Positions 51,908 through 59,408 of a stretch of 64,000 nucleotides of DNA are shown piece after piece; the stretch's first letter is position 1; each line of letters begins with the position of its first letter. The translations under genes were made by a program, and so were the position numbers. The notes under the pieces are model-generated. The model was not told the origin of the DNA. It did no database searches and saw nothing but the letters and a program-made list of their open reading frames with translations. Source of the DNA: JAHJKV01 sp963678135 (GTDB lineage: Bacteria > Desulfobacterota > Desulfovibrionia > Desulfovibrionales > Desulfovibrionaceae). The DNA lies in the NCBI GenBank assembly GCA_963678135.1, contig OY782667.1, forward strand, positions 372,001 through 436,000, read 5' to 3'.

Positions 51908-52606
51908 TTATAGCTGAACAATATAAATATACATGACCCAAAAAAAAGAAAAACTACCGGCTAAAACAAGTGTATGAAAAATTTCATGATGGCTAAAAAT
52001 GTCTTTGACAATCCTTGGCCAACGGAGTGCAAAAATAACTGCGCCTATGGTATAGCAACCGCCCCCAATAAACATCCAGACCAATGCACCCGTGGGCAAC
52101 ACCGCTTGCATAGGTACAATGGCAATGATCACGAGCCAGCCCATGGCAATATAAATAAGGGCAGAAGTCCATGCAGGTGCTTCAAATTTGATCAGTTTGA
52201 GCGCAGCTCCGAGAATGGCCAAGCCCCAAATCGCTCCAAAAATAGACCAGCCCCAAGAACCCCGTAAGGGCACAAGGCAAATAGGAGTGTAAGTAGCAGC
52301 AATAAACACATAAATCATTATATGGTCTATTTTTTCCAGCCACTTTGACTTACTATCAGGAGCTTGAAACCAGTGACAAGCCGTAGACGCACAATATAAA
52401 AGAATCATGCCTGTTCCAAAAATAGCATAGGAAACAACATGCCAAGCAGAGCCTTGCTGCGCTGCTTTCGTGACAAGTAAGGCAAGAGCTGCGACAGAGA
52501 GTAAGGCTCCTATAAAGTGTAAAAATCCAGAAGCCGGATCACGGAGAAGTAAAATTTTAGGCCGATGCCGTAAGGCAGTAGAGTTGTTTGAGCAATATTC
52601 TGACAT
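51908..52606 (-). CDS. Hemolysin III / PAQR-family membrane protein
   Basis: 232 residues with seven hydrophobic helices. The conserved Ser/His/Asp metal-site residues of the family are visible: YCASTACHWF (helix 2), KWLEKIDHIMIYVFIAATYT (helix 3) and SHHEIFHTLVLAGSFSFF (helix 7). Known family members are YqfA/YplQ-type integral membrane hydrolase-like proteins; the hemolysin name is historical. Nothing here suggests a toxin. Its 5' end is 32 nt from the first 44-bp direct repeat of the R-M insertion. Confidence 0.9.
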   Translation of the reverse strand: MSEYCSNNSTALRHRPKILLLRDPASGFLHFIGALLSVAALALLVTKAAQQGSAWHVVSYAIFGTGMILLYCASTACHWFQAPDSKSKWLEKIDHIMIYVFIAATYTPICLVPLRGSWGWSIFGAIWGLAILGAALKLIKFEAPAWTSALIYIAMGWLVIIAIVPMQAVLPTGALVWMFIGGGCYTIGAVIFALRWPRIVKDIFSHHEIFHTLVLAGSFSFFWVMYIYIVQL

Positions 52607-52637
52607 TGTTTTTTGATAGCAAAAAACAAAGGACTAA

Positions 52638-52681
52638 ACAAGCTCAAGAACGGAGCTGAGAAAAAATCATACCTATAAGCA
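52638..52681. repeat. 44-bp direct repeat, left copy flanking the R-M module
   Basis: It reads ACAAGCTCAAGAACGGAGCT then GAGAAAAAATCATACCTATA then AGCA, identical over 44 nt to 54435-54478. The right copy is the native 3' end of the EamA gene (coding LIGMIFSQLRS and stop); the left copy is an orphan duplication of it. Together they bracket 1,753 bp containing only the restriction-modification genes. Confidence 0.95.
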
Positions 52682-52714
52682 AAAATGTATCGTCCGTTTC
52701 AGCTGATTATATAT

Positions 52715-52743
52715 TTGACCTTGCGAACTGAAGAACTTATCTT
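52715..52743 (+). promoter_or_regulatory. Promoter of the R-M operon
   Basis: TTGACC at 52715-52720, 17-nt spacer, TATCTT at 52738-52743; start point near 52750, then AAGGAG at 52754-52759 and the ATG at 52765. It lies inside the inserted segment, so the module carries its own promoter. Confidence 0.55.
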
Positions 52744-52764
52744 GTAAATAGTTAAGGAGTTGAC

Positions 52765-53757
52765 ATGGGTAAATCTGCAATATCCACAAAATCCCCAAGA
52801 AATAAAACAATTACTGTACATGAGTCGGAAAAAATTGAGCTACAAAGCAAGATATTAACCGATGGAAAAAGTTTTGTTGCAGACTCTATTATTCATGGGG
52901 ACAGTTTGCAGGTAATAAAAACCTTACCTGATACTTTCGTAGATTTACTTATTGTTGATCCCCCCTATAACTTGAGCAAAATTTATTCTAGTAGCGCATT
53001 TAAGAAAATGAGCACCGCAGAATATCAAGAGTGGCTGGAAAAATGGATATGCTTAATTCCTAGGGTGCTTAAGCCTAACGCATCTATATATATTTGCTGC
53101 GATTGGTCATGCTCGCCGATGATATATAATGTGGCTTCCCAGTATTTCCGAGTTGTTAATAGAATAACTTGGGAAAGAGAAAAGGGCAGAGGAGCATTAA
53201 AAAATTGGAAAAATTGCTCTGAAGATATTTGGTATTTTTCTAACGGCTATTATCCTAAATTTAATATTGATTCTGTCAAATTGAAGAGAAAAGTTATTGC
53301 TCCCTATAAGGAAAACGGAGTTCCTAAAGATTGGCAAGATACAAATGAAGGAAAATTTCGCTTCACTTCCCCCTCAAATTTATGGACTGATCTTACTGTT
53401 CCTTTCTGGTCTATGCCAGAAAATACTGAACACCCCACTCAGAAGCCAGAAAAACTTATTGCAAAACTGATTTTGGCTAGTAGCGATAAAGACGACATGG
53501 TTTTTGATCCTTTTTTAGGATCTGGCACAACTGCTGTTGTAGCGAAAAAGCTAGGGCGTAAGTTTTTAGGAATAGAAGCAGAATACGAATATTGCCTGCT
53601 CTCTCAAAAAAGGATCAATATGGCATCTGACAACACAAGAATTCAAGGTTATGAAAATGGCATTTTTTTGGAAAGAAATACTATGCAGCTACAATCTTCT
53701 AAACCGAAAATTAATAACGCTATAAAATTTGAAGGAATGCTATTGTGCTCAAAATAA
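52765..53757 (+). CDS. Type II DNA adenine/cytosine-N4 methyltransferase (beta class)
   Basis: 330 residues. The catalytic motif DPPY is at 65-68 and the SAM-binding FxGxG block (DPFLGSGTTA) at 248-257, i.e. catalytic motif first, the circularly permuted beta order of N6-adenine or N4-cytosine methylases. HPTQKPEKLIAKLI is the motif before the SAM block. AT-richer than the housekeeping neighbours and sited in a segment with long flanking repeats, so acquired by transfer. Its stop overlaps the endonuclease gene by 13 nt. Recognition sequence unknown. DPPY favours adenine as target. Confidence 0.92.
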   Translation: MGKSAISTKSPRNKTITVHESEKIELQSKILTDGKSFVADSIIHGDSLQVIKTLPDTFVDLLIVDPPYNLSKIYSSSAFKKMSTAEYQEWLEKWICLIPRVLKPNASIYICCDWSCSPMIYNVASQYFRVVNRITWEREKGRGALKNWKNCSEDIWYFSNGYYPKFNIDSVKLKRKVIAPYKENGVPKDWQDTNEGKFRFTSPSNLWTDLTVPFWSMPENTEHPTQKPEKLIAKLILASSDKDDMVFDPFLGSGTTAVVAKKLGRKFLGIEAEYEYCLLSQKRINMASDNTRIQGYENGIFLERNTMQLQSSKPKINNAIKFEGMLLCSK

Positions 53758-54410
53758 GTACCGTTTTTTCTTCTGGTTATTATAAGGATATTGAGGAAAA
53801 AATTCGTCATTTAATCAACAGTCAAGATAACTGGTTATCTGAGCAGATGCTTGGAAGCACTAGAGCTACCGGGGATAGTATTGAAAATATTATCTCCCAA
53901 AATTTTGAAAATATACTAGGTAAGCAATACTGTAACTCTTATTCCAGTAATTTTGCCAGAAGGGCGATGGCAGATTTGGCTTTTGAAGATAATAATGCTT
54001 GCTATCATGTCATTGACGTTAAAACTCATCGATTAGACACTAAGTTTAATATGCCAAACCTTACTTCTGTTGAACGCTTAAGCAGATTTTATGAAGATGA
54101 TAAAAATTATTTTATCCTTTTATTCGTCTCTTACGATATTAGCGGATTGAATGTTGTTGCAAGAGATGTAAAATTTGTTCCTATCGAATATTTAGACTGG
54201 GAGTGTTTGACAATTGGTGCGTTAGGATGGGGACAAATTCAAATCGCCAATTCCAATAATATTATCCTTAAGCAAAAACCTCATAGGGCAAAGTGGATGA
54301 TTGAATTATGCGATGTTTTACTTTCGTTTTATCCGAAAGAAATCTCCAAAATCAGGAGCAGGATAGAGCATTTTCAGGAAATTCGAGAATACTGGCTATC
54401 TAAGATTTAA
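53745..54410 (+). CDS. Probable type II restriction endonuclease (PD-(D/E)xK fold)
   Basis: 221 residues with no family that I can name, but its place (13-nt overlap with the methylase) and a candidate active site support the call: Asp77 in MADLAFEDN followed by Asp91-Val-Lys93 in HVIDVKTHR, the D-x13-D-x-K arrangement of PD-(D/E)xK nucleases; Glu81 or Glu47 may complete it. Length suits homodimeric type II enzymes cutting 4-6-bp sites. AT-rich with Asn/Ile/Lys-rich composition like the methylase. Cleaves DNA lacking its partner's methylation (inference). Confidence 0.75.
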   Translation: MLKISTVFSSGYYKDIEEKIRHLINSQDNWLSEQMLGSTRATGDSIENIISQNFENILGKQYCNSYSSNFARRAMADLAFEDNNACYHVIDVKTHRLDTKFNMPNLTSVERLSRFYEDDKNYFILLFVSYDISGLNVVARDVKFVPIEYLDWECLTIGALGWGQIQIANSNNIILKQKPHRAKWMIELCDVLLSFYPKEISKIRSRIEHFQEIREYWLSKI

Positions 54411-54434
54411 GTGGTGCTAGGCATATAGTTTTTT

Positions 54435-54478
54435 ACAAGCTCAAGAACGGAGCTGAGAAAAAATCATACCTATAAGCA
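54435..54478. repeat. 44-bp direct repeat, right copy (3' end of the EamA gene)
   Basis: Same 44 nt as 52638-52681. On the minus strand it encodes the last residues of the EamA transporter (LIGMIFSQLRS and stop at 54441) and a few following bases. The gene therefore survived the insertion intact. Confidence 0.95.
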
Positions 54479-55307
54479 TCAAAGAACAACCAAAAAGAGC
54501 TTGCCCTGTAAGAGTTTCGCCAAGCATAAACCAACCAGCACATGTAGCAAACACAGCTTCAAGAGAAAGAAGGATAGAAGCATGGGCAGGATTGGCGCGT
54601 TGTTGAGCAATGACCTGCAAGGTATACGCTACGCCAGTACTCATAAGCCCGCAAAACAAAATGGAATCCAAAGCTAAAAAAATACTTTCCACTGAAAATG
54701 GTTCGACAATGAGACCTATACACAGAGAAAGTATGCCACAAACAGCAAACTGGGCTTGAGCCAAAACCAAAGGGTTCATGCGTATGACAAAACGATCAAT
54801 AATAAGTAGATGAAAAGCCCAAAAAAATGCACTGCATAAAACAAGTAAATCTCCGCGATTGAGGCTTAACCCATCTGTGATACATAAAAAATACATACCG
54901 CTAAGAGCCAAAAGGCCACCGCACCAAGTTCCAAGTCCTGTACGCTTACCAAAAGCAAGCCCAAATATGGGCGTTAAAATAACATACATCCCTGTAATAA
55001 AACCACCGTTTCCTGCTGTGGTATATGCCAGTCCAGCTTGTTGCAAACATGCTCCTGCAAAAAGTACGGTTCCTGCCAAAAGACTTCCTATGACATAAGT
55101 TGAAGTTTGAGGGCGAGACCCAGGAAAACGGCGTAAAGAAAAAAGGGTAACAGGAGTTAAAGCAAGGGAACCAAGCAAAAAACGGAGACCATTAAAATGT
55201 AAAAGCCCAAGGTGCTGCATACTTTTTTTTTGGAACACAAAAGCTGTACCCCAAATAAGAGCTGTAACAAGGAGCAAAATATCTGCCTTAATAGTTGAAA
55301 ACTTCAT
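54441..55307 (-). CDS. EamA/DMT-family transporter (10-helix exporter)
   Basis: 288 residues from the ATG at 55307 (MKFSTIKADILLLVTALIWG). Ten hydrophobic helices in two EamA repeats; LVTALIWGTAFVFQKKSM and FFWAFHLLIIDRFVIRMNPL open the two halves, and ANPAHASILLSLEAVFATCA is the typical second-repeat end. Family members export amino acids or metabolites; the substrate is not predictable. Its last residues lie within the right 44-bp repeat. A frame open to 55346 adds unlikely residues. Confidence 0.88.
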   Translation of the reverse strand: MKFSTIKADILLLVTALIWGTAFVFQKKSMQHLGLLHFNGLRFLLGSLALTPVTLFSLRRFPGSRPQTSTYVIGSLLAGTVLFAGACLQQAGLAYTTAGNGGFITGMYVILTPIFGLAFGKRTGLGTWCGGLLALSGMYFLCITDGLSLNRGDLLVLCSAFFWAFHLLIIDRFVIRMNPLVLAQAQFAVCGILSLCIGLIVEPFSVESIFLALDSILFCGLMSTGVAYTLQVIAQQRANPAHASILLSLEAVFATCAGWFMLGETLTGQALFGCSLMLIGMIFSQLRS

Positions 55308-55372
55308 ACAGAAAGATAACTGCCTGCCTAAAAAGATTTTAGGCACACAGTATTTTTATAATGTGAATGCAA

Positions 55373-56299
55373 TTATTCTTTTTTTTCACGAACTTCACTT
55401 ATGAGCTCAAGAAGAATATCGTCTGCTAAATAGTTAGGTACTTGGCATGTACCTACACGAGTATGTCCACCGCCACCGTATCGGAGCATGAGTTTTCCTA
55501 CATCCACGGTTGCAGAACGGTTGAAAATTGAATAACCCATTGCGATCATTGTGTTTTTCTTTCTTTTTCCCCAATGAATTTGAATAGAAATATTACATTC
55601 GGGATACAGGGAGTACATGGTGAACCGGTTGCCTGGTGGAATTTTATCAACACCGAGATGACGTGTATCCAAGACAATCACGTTATCCACGCTCGTAATA
55701 TTTTCCTGAAGCATACTTTTGAAAATTTTTTCTTGGGTAAAATATCTTTCAACACGTTCAACAACATCTGCTTGTTGTAAGACTTCTTCTATGGGCATTT
55801 TTCTGATATAATGTACAAGGTCTTCCATGAGCTGGTAATTGGAAATGGTAAACTTACGGTAAAGGCCAAGACCTGTTCGAGGGTCTGCAAGAAAGCCCAT
55901 GAGAATCCAGCCTTCTGGATGCAATATTTCAGTAAGTGTCAAATTTCCTGAATCAACTTTATCTACATAGTAAAGCATTTCATCAAATTTATCACCAAAA
56001 GCATCATGAGCCCCAAAAAATTTCCAAATCACTCTTGCTGCGCTTTTTTCAGGACTACTCATACCTTCGTATTGTAGGTTCGCTGCAAGACGCTGCTCTT
56101 CAGATGAATGGTGATCAAACCAATAGCCACAGCCGGGGATATACGGTACATTGGCAACAATATCATCGGGAATTCCCGGATATTTACCATCCTGTACATC
56201 TTTGGGATGAACAAAAAGATAATTGTCCATAAGCCCTAACTCCGAGAGTAACACGGCGCAAGCCAGCCCATCGAAGTCGGCACGGGTTACGAGTCGCAA
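55373..56299 (-). CDS. DHH-family phosphoesterase
   Basis: 308 residues. Motifs of the DHH superfamily: RLVTRADFDGLACAVLL (motif I), WFDHHSSEEQ (the DHH motif), and the DHHA1 substrate-binding block LRYGGGGHTRVGTCQVP near the end. Metal-dependent phosphoesterase that may hydrolyse nanoRNA, cyclic dinucleotides or polyphosphate; which one is uncertain because I see no GGDEF or CBS domain. It is free-standing; the 189 nt to the RHS fragments carry another short relic of the dispersed repeat end motif (AGGGCAAGCGCAT at about 56407-56419). Confidence 0.85.
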   Translation of the reverse strand: MRLVTRADFDGLACAVLLSELGLMDNYLFVHPKDVQDGKYPGIPDDIVANVPYIPGCGYWFDHHSSEEQRLAANLQYEGMSSPEKSAARVIWKFFGAHDAFGDKFDEMLYYVDKVDSGNLTLTEILHPEGWILMGFLADPRTGLGLYRKFTISNYQLMEDLVHYIRKMPIEEVLQQADVVERVERYFTQEKIFKSMLQENITSVDNVIVLDTRHLGVDKIPPGNRFTMYSLYPECNISIQIHWGKRKKNTMIAMGYSIFNRSATVDVGKLMLRYGGGGHTRVGTCQVPNYLADDILLELISEVREKKE

Positions 56300-56488
56300 A
56301 TTATATCTCCTGCTTAATTCATTACATAGCCTTTTGTGGCATCACGGTATAAATTCACGATAAGAAAAAAAAAGATTTAAGGCAATGGTACATATATTAC
56401 GCGCAGGGCAAGCGCATACCTGTAAAATTTCCTCTCGTTAAAATTTTCTCCCTTGTCTGTACGAAAAAATTCTACTTTTCAAAACTAC

Positions 56489-56677
56489 TCATTTTCGGGG
56501 GATTACCCCTCCAACCTGCTTAAACAATGCTGATACATTTGCATATACCCCCAATCCTTTGGTCTTAAGCCCCTCAGGATCAATCAAATTCACTGGATCG
56601 TCCAAGCAGTAGCCGTACAAGTCCGAGTCTCCGCCAGCGTAGCCGAGAGGGTCAAGGGCGGTGAAGCGACTTTTCAA
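56489..56677 (-). pseudogene. Orphan RHS core tip fragment
   Basis: 62 residues: the end of an RHS core (RFTALDPLGYAGGDSDLYGY then CLDDPVNLIDPEGL) and the first residues of a toxin tip, stopping soon after at VGGVIPRK. The nucleotide stretch 56509-56670 is about 92% identical to 58113-58275 in the larger RHS gene. It keeps the correct frame through DLYGYCLDD where the larger gene is frameshifted. No RHS repeats precede it. This is the pattern of displaced RHS tip cassettes left by recombination. It probably has no own function unless recombined. Confidence 0.8.
56509..56670. repeat. RHS tip homology block, matching 58113-58275
   Basis: About 162 nt of near identity with the main RHS gene; the only length difference is one extra base in the main copy at 58212. 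Such blocks allow homologous exchange between orphan tip and main gene. Confidence 0.85.
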
Positions 56678-56701
56678 ACTACCACGAATTACAATGTAAG
56701 C

Positions 56702-57034
56702 TTAAAATGTAACCTGTACAAATATATAGTATGCATATAAAAGAGCAAAAAATAACAATATGATTTTATTTTTAATACTTTTATGTCTATTACGCCAAAT
56801 CTTTCCTACTAAATAAAGCAGAGCAGTATTTGCAAATACAGAGAGTGTCACTACAGTAGCAATAACAAAGTAGTTTTCATTTACAAAAGAAAAAGCCGTA
56901 ACTACGACTGGGTAAAGTCCTATAATAATACAAAAAGGTACAATTCCTGGAATCCCGATGTCGTGAACGAGTAGCAACCAAGAGAGCGGTGGAAGAACTA
57001 ATCCAAATATAATAAAAAAATATATTTTTTTCAT
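56702..57034 (-). CDS. Small membrane protein, candidate RHS immunity protein
   Basis: 110 residues, mostly hydrophobic: helices at about 4-22, 28-48, 56-76 and 92-108, with an Arg/Lys-rich loop (GKIWRNRHKSIKNK). Ile/Phe/Tyr-rich and AT-rich. Located directly downstream of the toxin fragment 57089-57313 and upstream of the orphan RHS core, where immunity proteins to RHS toxins are encoded. The role is inferred from location only; no family recognised. Confidence 0.6.
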   Translation of the reverse strand: MKKIYFFIIFGLVLPPLSWLLLVHDIGIPGIVPFCIIIGLYPVVVTAFSFVNENYFVIATVVTLSVFANTALLYLVGKIWRNRHKSIKNKIILLFFALLYAYYIFVQVTF

Positions 57035-57088
57035 AGTCTTATTTTATTGAGGAGGAATACTCCCCAAACCTCATTATTAGTTATATAT

Positions 57089-57313
57089 TCATCTGTTATA
57101 TCTTTTATCAAGTTTTTGAATGTAAGTTTTGGGATATTTTATCCCAAAAGCACCTCCAGTTTTTACTCCACCAACCTGCAAAACCTCATCTGCCGCATCC
57201 ACACAGTCATCTGTGCCAAGCCTGTAATGAACCGTTGTGCTTTTTTGTGCATTTTTAACAATTTGTGCATATTCTTGCTCCAGATATTGTAATGTTACTT
57301 CAGTAAAATACAA
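57089..57313 (-). pseudogene. Fragment of an RHS toxin tip, papain/NlpC-like
   Basis: 74 residues. The part HYRLGTDDCVDAADEVLQVG resembles the Cys-containing helix of papain-like (permuted NlpC/P60, LRAT-type) toxin tips, where a Cys-x-Asp pattern is followed by an A/G-rich helix and a conserved Tyr-Pro loop (FGIKYPKTY). The His-bearing strand that should come first is absent, so this is probably a broken tip left from an older RHS cassette. The call on the fold is tentative. Confidence 0.5.
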
Positions 57314-57338
57314 ACAGTCGAGGAAATTTTTAAACCTA

Positions 57339-57740
57339 CTACTCTTTTAATCGCTTTAATTCATTTATTTTTGCAATACATGTTTCGCTAAAACAAGAAA
57401 CTATTATAAATTTATGAAATCTTTTTTTAGTTCTGATATAAAAAGCATCTTTACGCTTTTTCAAAAGATGTATATAGCAAACATTATATATCCCTATGAT
57501 GTCATCATTATCTATATTGATAAAATACAATCCATTAAATAGTTTAAATTTGTTGTTGTAGAATTTAATCGCTATACAATTAACGTTTATAAAAAAAATT
57601 ATAAATAGAATCACAGGCAAAAGTACGAAAGCAAAAGGTGTTTCAAATACTGCACGAGAAAAAAGCTGTAATCCAACGATAAGGAAAAATATTTGAACGG
57701 CACTTACTACCACAAAATGCAAGAGTGTTAAAAATTTCAT
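57339..57740 (-). CDS. Membrane protein, candidate immunity protein of the main RHS toxin
   Basis: 133 residues. Two hydrophobic helices (about 5-27 and 35-57), then a Lys/Asn/Ile-rich soluble part ending KINELKRLKE. It starts 46 nt downstream of the RHS gene stop on the same strand, exactly where the immunity gene of an RHS tip is normally found. Low GC relative to the housekeeping genes. Family unknown; function inferred from place. Confidence 0.62.
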   Translation of the reverse strand: MKFLTLLHFVVVSAVQIFFLIVGLQLFSRAVFETPFAFVLLPVILFIIFFINVNCIAIKFYNNKFKLFNGLYFINIDNDDIIGIYNVCYIHLLKKRKDAFYIRTKKRFHKFIIVSCFSETCIAKINELKRLKE

Positions 57741-57786
57741 AATATCTCCGTGTCCTCAGACAACACTGCCTAAGGACACTTTTATA

Positions 57787-59299
57787 TTAAAATTTAGGCA
57801 ACGGTATTATAAATGTAAAATCTTTACTCATAGAACCCTCTGCGGGCAATCCTACAGAAGCTCCAAGCCTAACCTCTTTTCCTGAATATCCATCGCCTTC
57901 AACTTTATCAACACCAACGGAAATTCCCTTTCCTGTACTCACAGAACCGCCCCCAGCGCTTGCTTTGCCTGCTGTTTGCTGTATGTCTTTGGCATCAGTC
58001 TGCTCATAAGCTCCACCAGCAGAAGCTCCAAATACATCTGTAGTGCCTCCAATACTGCCAGTAACAGCTATGCCATGATTTCCTTTGTCGTCATTGACAT
58101 ACTTAATATCAGCTCCAACCTGCCGAAACAATGCCGATACATTTGCATATACCCCCAATCCTTTGGTCTTCAGCCCCTCAGGGTCAATTAAATTCACTGG
58201 ATCGTCCAAGCTAGTGGCCGTACAAGTCCGAGTCTCCGCCAGCGTAGCCGAGGGGGTCAAGGGCAGTGAAGCGACCTGTTTCAGGGTCGTAATCACGATA
58301 ACCCATGCGTACCCAGCCTGTGTCTCTGTCATGCAAACCGCCTCCAAAGCCTAGCGGAACCAGCATCTCAGGCCTTGTATCCTCCAAAATACGCCCAAAA
58401 GAATCGTACAGAATTTCCTTTACCACATTTCCGTCATCATCTGCAAGCACCCGAAGCGAACCAACCTGATCATACAGCAAATGGTAAAAATCATCGCCAT
58501 AAAGCATCATGCTCGGCAAGCGGTCGTTATCAGAAATATACAGAAAATCTAGGAGTATACCTTGTATATTGCAAGAGTCCATGCGTGTTAAATCGTGCCA
58601 TTTGTAGCTTTCAACGCACTGTCCATTGATAAATTTCGCTTTGCGCTGCCCGTTTTTATCATGCTCAAAATCAATAGTTATTCCTGCCTTTTCCACACGC
58701 AAAAGCCGATAATCTGGCGCATAAAAATAGCGTTCCAAAACTTCATCCCCAAGCACACGCTTATGCCGAAAACCATTACTATTTCTGAAGATTACCTCGT
58801 TGTTCACGCCTTGCAAGCGGTCGCCAACATAATAATATTTCAAGTGATTTTGCTCTGTACCAGCTCCGTAGTGCCATGATTCTTCACGCTGCTCATGGGC
58901 ATTGTACTGGTAAATTTCAAGGGCTGGAGCAGAGTGGTCTGCGCCTGTACGCACGGTCTGCAATTTGCCGCCTGTGTAGGCATAATAAAGCTCTCGTGGA
59001 TTTTTCCCTGCAACATACTCGATTTTGCGAATAATTTTGCCCTGTTTATCATATTCAAAATGCATTTTGAAAGTGTCTCTTGCCAAAAAATAGTTTTCAT
59101 GAAAACCCATGCTGCCCCCTTTACTGCCTCCTAGCAGTGTTTGCGTGTACGGACGATTCCGATTCACGCTTGAGTTCTCAGCAACTATACCCCCTGTTTT
59201 CGGCTCAGGATAAAAATACCCCGTAAATGGACAGCAAAAGCATAGCAATTGCCCTATTGACAGGGATTTTGGGAGAGGCTTGCAATGCAAAGAGAACAT
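57787..59299 (-). pseudogene. RHS-family polymorphic toxin, 5'-truncated and frameshifted
   Basis: In one frame (59299 to 58211) it encodes about four YD-type repeats (YDKQGKIIRKIEYVAG, YNAHEQREESWHYG, LLYDQVGSLRVLADDDGNVV) and the RHS core end MGYRDYDPETGRFTALDPLG. A one-base insertion (T at 58212 on the + strand) causes a stop right after DLYGH. The frame resumes in the other register (to 57787) with LDDPVNLIDPEGLKTKGLGV and a unique tip of about 115 residues, Gly/Ser/Ala-rich, ending FTFIIPLPKF. A full RHS protein is over 1000 residues; only about the last 350 are here, behind a non-RHS N-terminus (MFSLHCKPLPKS). So the gene is a shortened relic or a recombination product. The orphan copy at 56489 keeps the intact junction. 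Confidence 0.82.
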
Positions 59300-59408
59300 G
59301 ACTAAAAGTAGCCAAAAAATAACTATTCTACTCTGGCGTTTTGACGAGCTTTAATCGTTTTAATTTGCTTAATCTGTCAAATGGCATTCAAATATCAAGT
59401 GAGGAAAA

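Noticed and set aside
51908..52606. Hemolysin toxin
   Set aside because: The name of the family is historical; the sequence is a seven-helix membrane protein with PAQR-type metal residues and no sign of secretion.
52682..54434. Transposon or prophage carrying the R-M genes
   Set aside because: No transposase, integrase, terminal inverted repeats or other phage genes; only direct repeats of host sequence.
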